A DNA stretch of 64,000 nucleotides from Pseudarthrobacter phenanthrenivorans (lineage in GTDB: Bacteria > Actinomycetota > Actinomycetes > Actinomycetales > Micrococcaceae), in NCBI RefSeq assembly GCF_000813845.1, contig NZ_JWTB01000033.1, forward strand, positions 34,405-98,404, read 5' to 3'. Shown here piece after piece: positions 57,264-64,000 of this stretch. The notes under the pieces are model-generated. The model was not told the origin of the DNA. It was given only the letters and a program-made list of their open reading frames with translations, and ran no database searches. Numbering within the stretch: the first letter of the stretch is position 1; every line of letters begins with the position of its first letter. Both the position numbers and the translations under genes were made by a program.

Positions 57264-58913
57264 ATGGCCAGCAGCAGCAGCGTCCTGAACACCGGCTCCG
57301 GTCCGTCCATGACGGACCCGGTCCGTTATCCGGTCAGCGCTTCCTCCGCGGTCCGCACCAAGCGGGCGTTCGTCCTGGTCCTCCTGACGCTGCTGGTGCC
57401 CGGCAGCGCGCAATTGGTGGCAGGCGACCGGAAACTGGGACGTGCGGCACTCCGCGTCACACTGTGCGCGTGGGCCGTCCTCCTCCTGGCCGGGGTTCTC
57501 CTGCTGGTCGACCGAAGCCTGGCCATCAGCATCATTACCAACCCGGTCACGTCCCTGGTCCTGGTGGTCCTGCTGGCTGCCCTGGCCCTCGGTTGGGCCT
57601 TCCTGTTCCTCAATACCCTCCGGCTCATCCGCCCCGTGCTGCTGGCGCCAAAGGCCCGGCCCGGCGTCGGAATTGCCCTGGTGCTGGCTCTGGTCCTGGG
57701 CAGCGGCTCCGTGGGCTATTCGGCCTATCTGCTCAACGTGGGCCGCAACGCCATCGGCAGCATCTTCGGTTCGGGCCCTGCCTTGAAACCCGTCGACGGG
57801 CGTTACAACTTCCTGATGATGGGCGGCGACGCCGGCGATGACCGTACCGGCCGCCGCCCTGACAGCCTCTCGGTCCTGAGCGTGGACGCCGAGACCGGGC
57901 AGACGGCCATTATTTCCGTCCCCCGGAACTTCCAGAATGCCCAGTTCAGCGAGAACTCGCCCATGCGCGCCCTCTACCCCGACGGCTACAACTGCGGCGA
58001 CGAATGCCTGATCAATGCGATCAACACCGAGGTCACCAACGAGCACGCCGACCTCTACCCGGGCGTGGACGATCCCGGCGCCCAGGCCACGATGGAAGCC
58101 GTTTCCGGGACCCTGGGCATGCAGATCCAGGCTTATGTGCTGGTTGACATGCAGGGCTTCTCAACGCTGATCGACGCGATGGGAGGCATCCGGATCAAGG
58201 CCGGCGGCTGGGTCCCCATGAGCGGCTATTTCGATGAAGCCACCAAGACCCACGGCATGCCCCTGGGCTGGATCCCCGCCGGTGACCAGACGCTCAACGG
58301 CGCCCAGGCCCTCTGGTACGGGCGGTCCCGCGAGTATGTGGACGACTACTCACGCATCCAGCGCCAGCAGTGCGTCCAGCAGGCCATGCTGAAGCAGCTT
58401 GACCCGGCCACCCTGCTGTCGAAGTTCGAGGACATCGCCAACGCCGGCACCAAAGTGGTGGAGTCCAACATTTCCTCGGCCCAGCTCGGCAGCTTCCTTG
58501 ACCTGGCGATCAAGGCGCGGGGCAAGGACGTCAAGCGGCTCACCATCGGGCCGCCGGACTTTGACCCGTCGTTCTCCACCAACCCCGATTTCGACCAGAT
58601 CCACGACAAAGTGGACCAGCTCCTGGCCTCGGCGTCCGCCAAGGGCTCCCAGTCGGCCGGCGTATCCGACGATGTGATGGCCGTACCGGCCGCCGGCACC
58701 GGACACATCCAGGCGGCAGCGGCCCTGCCTGCCACGCTGCCCGGAACGGTCACGGCAGCCAAGCAACCGTCGCCGTCGGACTTCACGCCCGTGACCACCA
58801 CGCCTGACGGCGAGCCGATCACCGAAGAGATGCTCACCCAGCTCAAGCTTGCCGGCGATGAAGAGGCCATCCGCCAGCTCGTGGCCACCAACGGACAGTG
58901 CGCCCCGCTCTAG
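57264..58913 (+). CDS. LytR-CpsA-Psr (LCP) family cell-wall ligase
   Basis: Attaches polyprenyl-linked secondary wall polymers (arabinogalactan- or teichoic-type) to peptidoglycan. The 549-residue protein has about four N-terminal membrane helices (from KRAFVLVLLTLLVPGSAQLV) instead of the single helix of most LCPs. The extracytoplasmic LCP core follows: NFLMMGGDAGDDRTGRRPDS, SVPRNFQNAQF, VDMQGFSTLIDAMGGI, QALWYGRSREYVDDYSRIQR (with the conserved arginines). A low-complexity tail ends with Cys. The ATG at 57264 follows purE by 10 bases and may be co-transcribed. Corresponds to Rv3267 by context. Confidence 0.93.
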   Translation: MASSSSVLNTGSGPSMTDPVRYPVSASSAVRTKRAFVLVLLTLLVPGSAQLVAGDRKLGRAALRVTLCAWAVLLLAGVLLLVDRSLAISIITNPVTSLVLVVLLAALALGWAFLFLNTLRLIRPVLLAPKARPGVGIALVLALVLGSGSVGYSAYLLNVGRNAIGSIFGSGPALKPVDGRYNFLMMGGDAGDDRTGRRPDSLSVLSVDAETGQTAIISVPRNFQNAQFSENSPMRALYPDGYNCGDECLINAINTEVTNEHADLYPGVDDPGAQATMEAVSGTLGMQIQAYVLVDMQGFSTLIDAMGGIRIKAGGWVPMSGYFDEATKTHGMPLGWIPAGDQTLNGAQALWYGRSREYVDDYSRIQRQQCVQQAMLKQLDPATLLSKFEDIANAGTKVVESNISSAQLGSFLDLAIKARGKDVKRLTIGPPDFDPSFSTNPDFDQIHDKVDQLLASASAKGSQSAGVSDDVMAVPAAGTGHIQAAAALPATLPGTVTAAKQPSPSDFTPVTTTPDGEPITEEMLTQLKLAGDEEAIRQLVATNGQCAPL

Positions 58914-58976
58914 CAGCCGGCCGCTATCCGTCGGCGCCCACCCACCTGCGCCCATCCATCAAGGAACGGAAGAGTT

Positions 58977-60215
58977 TTGTACGAGATTGACAACGTCCTT
59001 CGGGACTATGCCTGGGGTTCGACGACGGCGATCGCCTCGCTGCTGGGGCGCGACGAGTCGGGGCATCCGGAAGCCGAGCTCTGGATTGGCGCCCACCCCG
59101 ACTCGCCGTCGGTGGCGCACCTGCCGGAGGATGGGAGCAGGCAGCCGCTGGACGCCCTGATTTCCTCCGACCCGGAGCACTTCCTGGGCGCGGAGTCCGT
59201 GGCCGCCTTCGGGCCCCGGCTGCCGTTCCTTGCCAAGATCCTTGCGGCCGCACAGCCTCTTTCGCTCCAGGTCCACCCAAGCCTGGAACAGGCACGCGAG
59301 GGTTTTGCCCGGGAAGACCAGGCCGGCGTGGACCCGCACTCCCCCAGCCGGAACTACAAGGACGACAACCACAAGCCTGAGATGATCTTCGCGCTCACGC
59401 CCTTCGAGGCGCTGTGCGGATTCAGGCCGGCGGCAGAAACCCGGACCATCCTGGAGCACGTCGCGCACGCCTTCCCCGAAGACGGGCAGCCGCGGCTGGT
59501 CCAGGCACTCCTTGAGGACTTGGCCGCCGAGGATGAAGGGGCCGGACTCCGCCGGGCCTTCGAGCGCCTGATCACGGGCGGCCAGGGCGTGGCAGAGGAA
59601 ACGGCACTGGTGGTGGCAGCCCTGCTGAAGACACCGCTGGAGCCCTACCAGGCCGAGCTGGGCACGGCCATCAGTCTCAACGAGAAGTACCCCGGCGATC
59701 CCGGCGTCCTGATTTCCCTGCTGTTGAACCGCATTTCATTGAAGCCCGGTGAAGCCGTTTATCTTCCTGCCGGCAACGTGCACGCCTACCTGCACGGGCT
59801 GGGCGTTGAGGTCATGGCGTCATCGGACAACGTGCTGCGCGGCGGCCTGACACCCAAGCATGTGGATGTCCCGGAACTGCTGCGCACCATCGACTTCCAT
59901 CCCGTGGCCGTTCCCATGCTGGCCGCCGATACGACAGGAATGGACCAGGAACTCTTCCGTCCGCCGTTCCGTGAGTTCCAGCTGCAGCGCATCGAGCTTG
60001 GTCCCGATGCCGGACCGGTTCCGCTCGCCCAGGCCGGAGCGGCGGTGGTCATCGTCGTAGCCGGAGACGTGTACCTGGACTCCCCCAAGGGCGACCTGGC
60101 ACTGTCCCGGGGCGGCAGTGCCTTCATCCCGGCCGCCGAAGCTCCCGTCAACGTCCACCGGGCGGCCGGCAGCACGGAACCGGCGCTGGCCTTCGCCGTC
60201 ACCACGGGCCTCTAA
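58977..60215 (+). CDS. manA: Mannose-6-phosphate isomerase, class I
   Basis: Interconverts fructose-6-phosphate and mannose-6-phosphate, feeding GDP-mannose for mannosylation (for example Pmt). The 412-residue cupin metalloenzyme has DYAWGSTTAIASLLG, the zinc-site segments ELWIGAHPDSPS and LSLQVHPSLEQA, NYKDDNHKPEMIFALTPFEA, and VYLPAGNVHAYLHGLGVEVM. TTG 58977 is the start, 6 bases behind GGAAG. Phosphomannomutase (manB), usual in this neighbourhood, is not present in the window. Confidence 0.95.
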   Translation: MYEIDNVLRDYAWGSTTAIASLLGRDESGHPEAELWIGAHPDSPSVAHLPEDGSRQPLDALISSDPEHFLGAESVAAFGPRLPFLAKILAAAQPLSLQVHPSLEQAREGFAREDQAGVDPHSPSRNYKDDNHKPEMIFALTPFEALCGFRPAAETRTILEHVAHAFPEDGQPRLVQALLEDLAAEDEGAGLRRAFERLITGGQGVAEETALVVAALLKTPLEPYQAELGTAISLNEKYPGDPGVLISLLLNRISLKPGEAVYLPAGNVHAYLHGLGVEVMASSDNVLRGGLTPKHVDVPELLRTIDFHPVAVPMLAADTTGMDQELFRPPFREFQLQRIELGPDAGPVPLAQAGAAVVIVVAGDVYLDSPKGDLALSRGGSAFIPAAEAPVNVHRAAGSTEPALAFAVTTGL

Positions 60216-60230
60216 CGCAACCACAAGAAG

Positions 60231-60272
60231 AAGGGCGACGGCGGCACTTCCCGGAGTGCCGCCGTCGCCCTT
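60231..60272. terminator. Bidirectional terminator between manA and femX
   Basis: Perfect 18-bp arms (60231-60248 and 60255-60272) with a 6-base loop. It starts 16 bases after the manA stop and lies 16 bases past the minus-strand Fem-transferase stop. It is flanked by AAGAAG and TTG. Confidence 0.9.
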
Positions 60273-60287
60273 GCGTGTTGAGCCCGG

Positions 60288-61343
60288 TCAGTTTGCCGGA
60301 CGCAGTTTCCGGACCAGTGGGCGCACCCGCCCGGCAGCGCCCTTCAGCAGCTGGCGTGCCTGCTGGAGACCCCGGCGGGCCAGCGGCATGGCCTTGGCGT
60401 ACGCGGGGTAGAACGGCGAGAGCGGCTTCTCCCATGTGCCCAGCAGCATGTCCTCGTGCTTGGCGAACTGCTTCTTGAAATCGGAGATGCCATCGTTGAG
60501 CAGGCCGTTGAAGTCGTACCGGCTGCAGCCGTCCTCGCGCATGGACGTCAGTGCGGCCCATTTCACGCCGTAGTTCACGCGCTGCTTTTGCCCCTCGGCG
60601 GACACCCCGCCGTACAGCTCGAACGCCGTGGTTCCGCTGCGCGACAGCCAGGTGAACGCCAGCAGCTGCTCGCCGTCGAACGCCCCAATGATCGGGGAGG
60701 CGTCACCGAGGTTCCGGAAAATGTCCCGGTAATACTGGTCCTCGTGGATACCAAAGCCCGCCCGCTCCGCCGTCTGGCGGTAGATGGCCAGCACCTGTTC
60801 CAGTTCGGATTCGTTCTTGACCTTCCGGAATTCCACGTCGCTGCGCATGGCCTTGCGGATGTTCGCCCGCGTGGACTTGGACATTTCCGCCATCAGTTCG
60901 TCATCGGACCGGGTCAGGTCAAGGATGAGGGTGCGCGGGATGAGTACGGTGTTGGTGGATTCCCGGAAGCCCGCTGCGGCGACGGCGCCGGCATAGGGGG
61001 AATTCCGGTCCCAGTCCGGTTCGATGCTGAGGGCCACGCCCCGGTGGCGGAGGGCCGCGTGCTCAGCGAGCCGGTTGAGCACTTCCTGCGTATTCTCCAC
61101 GGCGCACATGGGACCACGCGGAATGTAGACCAGGGCGCGGAAAGGAGCGGGAAGCTTCCGGACCAGCAGCTGGGCAGCACCGATGGTCCGGTCCCCGGCC
61201 TTCACCAGGACCCTGTCCACCGACCAGCCGTGCATTGCCTTGGTTTCGCCCCAGCCCCAGAGCTGTTGCGGATGCCCCTGGAACTTGTCGACGTTTTCGT
61301 CCCAAAGGGCTCGGTCAGTGCAGGGAACAACGGCAGGAATCAT
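60288..61343 (-). CDS. FemX-type peptidoglycan bridge aminoacyltransferase
   Basis: Adds amino acids from aminoacyl-tRNA to the lysine side chain of lipid II, building the interpeptide bridge. The 351-residue protein has two GNAT-like subdomains: HPQQLWGWGETKAMHGW, RALVYIPRGPMC, STRANIRKAMRSDVEFRKVK, and the family-defining FNGLLNDGISDFKKQFAK near the C terminus. Arthrobacter-type walls have lysine-based bridges (often Ala/Ser/Thr), so this fits; which residue it adds is unknown. The ATG at 61343 has no strong ribosome site. Single gene between two hairpins. Confidence 0.93.
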   Translation of the reverse strand: MIPAVVPCTDRALWDENVDKFQGHPQQLWGWGETKAMHGWSVDRVLVKAGDRTIGAAQLLVRKLPAPFRALVYIPRGPMCAVENTQEVLNRLAEHAALRHRGVALSIEPDWDRNSPYAGAVAAAGFRESTNTVLIPRTLILDLTRSDDELMAEMSKSTRANIRKAMRSDVEFRKVKNESELEQVLAIYRQTAERAGFGIHEDQYYRDIFRNLGDASPIIGAFDGEQLLAFTWLSRSGTTAFELYGGVSAEGQKQRVNYGVKWAALTSMREDGCSRYDFNGLLNDGISDFKKQFAKHEDMLLGTWEKPLSPFYPAYAKAMPLARRGLQQARQLLKGAAGRVRPLVRKLRPAN

Positions 61344-61374
61344 GGCTTAAACCCTATACCAACGCATTAACGCC

Positions 61375-61411
61375 GAAGCCCCGGGAACGCGCTCGGCGCT
61401 CCCGGGGCTTC
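61375..61411 (-). terminator. glpX terminator
   Basis: 12-bp arms GAAGCCCCGGGA (61375-61386) and 61400-61411 with a 13-base loop holding a smaller GCGC stem. It lies 22 bases past the minus-strand glpX stop. Confidence 0.75.
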
Positions 61412-61433
61412 AGTGCCAGCCACTGGGGGCAGG

Positions 61434-62471
61434 TCAGCTCTTGCGGGCGTAACCTTCCCACTTGTCGGCGCGGTGCTCGCCGTCAACGAAACGGATGGTG
61501 CCCGACTTGGAGCGCATCACGATGGACTGGGTGAGCACCTTGTCCTTGGAGTAGCGCACGCCCTTGAGGAGGTCGCCGTCGGTGATGCCGGTGGCGGCGA
61601 AGTAGCAGTTGTCGCTGGAGACCAGGTCGTTGGTGGAAAGCACCCGCTCGAGGTCGTGGCCGGCGTCGAGGGCCTTCTGCTTCTCCTCGTCGCTGGTGGG
61701 CCAGAGGCGGCCCTGGATGACGCCGCCCAGGGACTTGATGGCGCAGGCCGCCACGATGCCTTCCGGGGTGCCGCCGATGCCCATGAGGGCGTCCACACCG
61801 GTGCCCGAGCGGGCGGCGGCGATGGCGCCGGCAACGTCGCCGTCCATGATGAACTTGGTGCGCGCGCCGGCTTCACGGATCTCCTCCACCAGCGGGCGGT
61901 GGCGGTCACGGTCGAGGATCATCACATTGAGCTGGTTGACCTTGACGCCCTTGGCCTTGGCAATCAGGTGCAGGTTCTGCTTGACCGGCAGGCGCAGGTC
62001 AACCATGTCCGCGGCCTCCGGGCCGGTCACCAGCTTTTCCATGTAGAACACGGCAGAGGGATCGAACATGGAGCCGCGCTCGGCAACGGCCAGGACGGCC
62101 AGGGCGTTGTTGATGCCCAGGGCGGTCAACCGGGTTCCGTCGATGGGGTCGACGGCCACGTCCACCTCGGGGCCGGTGCCGTCGCCAACGCGCTCACCGT
62201 TGAACAGCATGGGGGCTTCGTCCTTTTCGCCTTCGCCGATCACCACGACGCCGTTGAAGTGGACGGTCTGCAGGAAAGAACGCATGGCGTCGACGGCGGC
62301 GCCGTCCGCAGTGTTCTTGTCGCCGAAGCCCACCCAGTGGCCACCGGCGATGGCCGCGGCCTCCGTGACGCGGACAAGCTCGAGGGCGAGGTTGCGGTCC
62401 GGCTCGTCGTGGCCCACCGCAAGGGACGGTGAAATCGTGGAGTACTTCTGGGTCATGGACGCTGGTGACAC
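61434..62471 (-). CDS. glpX: Fructose-1,6-bisphosphatase, class II
   Basis: Hydrolyses fructose-1,6-bisphosphate in gluconeogenesis; in many actinobacteria GlpX is the only such enzyme. The 345-residue protein has GDKNTADGAAVDAMR, VVIGEGEKDEAPMLFNGE, the metal site AVDPIDGTRLTALG, and the phosphate loop MGIGGTPEGIVAACAIK. I favour GTG 62471, 6 bases behind AAGAGG; the ATG at 62456 has no ribosome site. A minus-strand -10-like TATGAT lies at 62545-62550. Divergent from the DUF4245 gene, as in Rv1099c/Rv1100. Confidence 0.97.
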   Translation of the reverse strand: MSPASMTQKYSTISPSLAVGHDEPDRNLALELVRVTEAAAIAGGHWVGFGDKNTADGAAVDAMRSFLQTVHFNGVVVIGEGEKDEAPMLFNGERVGDGTGPEVDVAVDPIDGTRLTALGINNALAVLAVAERGSMFDPSAVFYMEKLVTGPEAADMVDLRLPVKQNLHLIAKAKGVKVNQLNVMILDRDRHRPLVEEIREAGARTKFIMDGDVAGAIAAARSGTGVDALMGIGGTPEGIVAACAIKSLGGVIQGRLWPTSDEEKQKALDAGHDLERVLSTNDLVSSDNCYFAATGITDGDLLKGVRYSKDKVLTQSIVMRSKSGTIRFVDGEHRADKWEGYARKS

Positions 62472-62681
62472 GTGAACCTCTTCTTCGAGTGGCGATCATT
62501 GAACCCGCCTGCCGGTGCAGCAGAACGGTGATTCCTCTGCTACCGATCATAGTCGCGGCGCCGCGCCGGCGGCGGCCCGTGACGCGGCCCCGCAATGTAC
62601 CCCGCCGGCGTACGGGCGTCCCCGCCAGGGCCCGAATGGAAGTGAGGCTCCGGGATGGGCGACTATAGAGGGGTGAATGAC

Positions 62682-63362
62682 ATGCAGGAAGCCACCAGTC
62701 CAAGCTCCGGCCAGGCCAAGCCCGAAGGGCGCACCGGCGCTAGCGGCAGCAGTGCGGACGCCCCGGTTAAGCCCGTCATTCCGGCGGCCGCCGCCAAGCG
62801 CGCCAACGCCTCGGTGATCGGCATGATCATTGCCCTGGTGCTCAGCATTGCGGCGTTCCTGCCCGTCGTGCTCATGAATCCGCAGCCCAAGACCGAGGGG
62901 TACCGGCCGGACATCGACGTTGCATCGGTGGCCAGGAACGCGGCGGATGTGGCCGGATTCACACCCGTCGCGCCGGACACCGGCAACGCCTTCCGCGCCA
63001 ACTATGCCCGCTGGGAGGCAGGCACCGGCAACGGCGTCCCCACCTGGGAGGTCGGCTACCTCACCCCCAAGACATCCTTCATCGCCCTGGTGCAGACCAG
63101 GAGCGCCAACCCCACCTGGCTCCTCCAGCAGACGAAGAACGCCCCTGTCACCGGGTCCCGGAATGCCGGCGGCCAGGAATGGGAACTGCGGGACACCGGC
63201 AAGGGTGAAAAGTCGATGGTGCTGAACTACCGCGGCAGCACCGTCATCCTCTCCGGCGCGGCACAACTGGACGAATTCGCGGCACTCGCTGCCGCCGTCG
63301 TCAGCTCCCTCGACAGCAACCCGGCCGTCACAGTTTCACCCTCGGCGGCCCCCACGCCGTAA
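62682..63362 (+). CDS. DUF4245 family membrane-anchored protein
   Basis: A 226-residue actinobacterial protein. A disordered Ser/Ala/Gly-rich N-terminus is followed by one membrane helix (ASVIGMIIALVLSIAAFLPVVLM). An extracytoplasmic domain follows, with ANYARWEAGTGNGVPTWEVG and LLQQTKNAP, typical of DUF4245. Function unknown; conserved next to glpX (Rv1100). The ATG at 62682 is behind AGAGGGG; GTG 62673 and ATG 62655 are in frame. A TATAGA -10-like hexamer (62664-62669) would leave an almost leaderless transcript. Confidence 0.87.
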   Translation: MQEATSPSSGQAKPEGRTGASGSSADAPVKPVIPAAAAKRANASVIGMIIALVLSIAAFLPVVLMNPQPKTEGYRPDIDVASVARNAADVAGFTPVAPDTGNAFRANYARWEAGTGNGVPTWEVGYLTPKTSFIALVQTRSANPTWLLQQTKNAPVTGSRNAGGQEWELRDTGKGEKSMVLNYRGSTVILSGAAQLDEFAALAAAVVSSLDSNPAVTVSPSAAPTP

Positions 63363-63371
63363 GGTGGGGCC

Positions 63372-63986
63372 GTGACGACTAACCTGACCCCTGCACTGGC
63401 CTGGCGCCGCCTGCGCGAAGGCAACGAACGTTTCGTAAACGGCGAGTCCTCCCATCCGAACCAGAATGCTTCGCGCCGCTCATCACTGGTGGAGACGCAG
63501 AGCCCCTTCGCGGTGATCTTCGGCTGCTCCGACTCCCGGCTCGCCGCGGAAATCATCTTCGACGTCGGCCTGGGCGACGTCTTCGTGGTCCGCACCGCCG
63601 GCCAGGTGATCGATGACGCCGTCCTGGGTTCCCTTGAATACAGCGTCGGTGTGCTGAACGTGCCGCTGATCGTCATTCTTGGGCACGACAGCTGCGGCGC
63701 CGTGACTGCCACCAAGGACGCCGTGGAGACCGGCGAAATGCCGGCGGGCTTCATCCGCGACCTCGTGGAACGCATCACGCCCTCCGTCCTGACGTCCCTG
63801 CGCAATGACCAGCCCGAGGTCAATGACATGGTGGTGGAGCACGTCAAGCAGACGTCGCAGCGCCTCGCCGACAGCTCGCGTGTGATTTCCGACGCAATCG
63901 AGGGCGGCCGCACCGCCGTCGTCGGCCTTTCCTACCGGCTGGCAGAAGGCCGCGCGGACTTGGTTTACGGAATCGGAGAGCTCTAG
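63372..63986 (+). CDS. Beta-class carbonic anhydrase
   Basis: Interconverts CO2 and bicarbonate, supplying bicarbonate for carboxylases. The 204-residue protein has the zinc ligands Cys52 (VIFGCSDSRLAAE, with Asp54-Arg56), His105 and Cys108 (LGHDSCGAVTA), and the RTAGQ motif that supports the site. GTG 63372 starts 9 bases after the DUF4245 stop with AAGGTGGGG upstream, so it is probably co-transcribed with DUF4245. Complete gene; 14 bases of window remain. Confidence 0.96.
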   Translation: MTTNLTPALAWRRLREGNERFVNGESSHPNQNASRRSSLVETQSPFAVIFGCSDSRLAAEIIFDVGLGDVFVVRTAGQVIDDAVLGSLEYSVGVLNVPLIVILGHDSCGAVTATKDAVETGEMPAGFIRDLVERITPSVLTSLRNDQPEVNDMVVEHVKQTSQRLADSSRVISDAIEGGRTAVVGLSYRLAEGRADLVYGIGEL

Positions 63987-64000
63987 CAGCCGGGCGCCGG

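Overview
The window is high-GC actinobacterial DNA. Protein similarity and gene order point to Micrococcaceae, most likely the Arthrobacter/Pseudarthrobacter lineage. Markers include WhiB, RpfB, DUF3499, DUF5719, DUF4245, TIGR03089, SCO4848 and TIGR01906 families and a Fem-type interpeptide-bridge enzyme, and GTG/TTG starts are frequent. Nearly everything is dense core chromosome. I see no IS element, prophage, CRISPR array or rRNA, and one tRNA gene.

Layout. 1-2.4 kb: the 3' end of a winged-helix protein (probably the HemD/regulator fusion found near nitrite reductase genes), a short NirB-like FAD oxidoreductase, deoC and a small membrane protein. 2.5-9.6 kb: a DUF457-type membrane protein and mfd on the minus strand, then a Rossmann/DUF2867 protein, a DUF2505 protein and an SCO4848-type protein on the plus strand. 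9.6-21.7 kb, minus strand: tRNA-Gln, glmU, prs, rplY, pth, two very large LuxR-type ATPase regulators in tandem, and sufS-sufU. 21.8-29 kb: a TetR regulator, then tatD, rpfB, rsmA, ispE and an ABC-F ATPase on the minus strand. The tatD-to-mfd set (tatD-rpfB-ksgA-ispE, pth-rplY-prs-glmU, TetR, mfd) matches the Mycobacterium tuberculosis Rv1002c-Rv1020 neighbourhood in content.

29-34 kb: MoxR, DUF58 and a transglutaminase membrane protein, two of them overlapping by ATGA. 34-44.9 kb: gabD, divergent rsmI and protein mannosyltransferase, fadD, a TIGR01906 membrane protein, a divergent SpoIIM/RDD pair and an L,D-transpeptidase. 45-60 kb resembles Rv3248c-Rv3277: ahcY, Trm112, DUF3499, a degenerate zincin, DUF5719, a giant GT2 glycosyltransferase, WhiB, TIGR03089, GtrA, purK-purE, LCP and manA. 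60-64 kb: a Fem transferase, glpX, DUF4245 and a beta-carbonic anhydrase.

Functionally the window is rich in envelope building (GlmU, LCP, FemX, L,D-transpeptidase, RpfB, Pmt, GT2/GtrA/ManA), translation and RNA upkeep (Pth, L25, RsmA, RsmI, ABC-F, tRNA-Gln) and central metabolism. I found no clearly new multi-gene system. The most unusual items are the tandem giant LuxR regulators with a frameshift-like junction and an inverted repeat in the leader, a structured intergenic block at 22.5-22.8 kb, a 17-bp tandem array grown from a terminator arm, a near-consensus CRP-type site beside whiB, and a metallopeptidase-family protein whose zinc motif is lost. No database search was run; family names rest on motif and architecture recognition.
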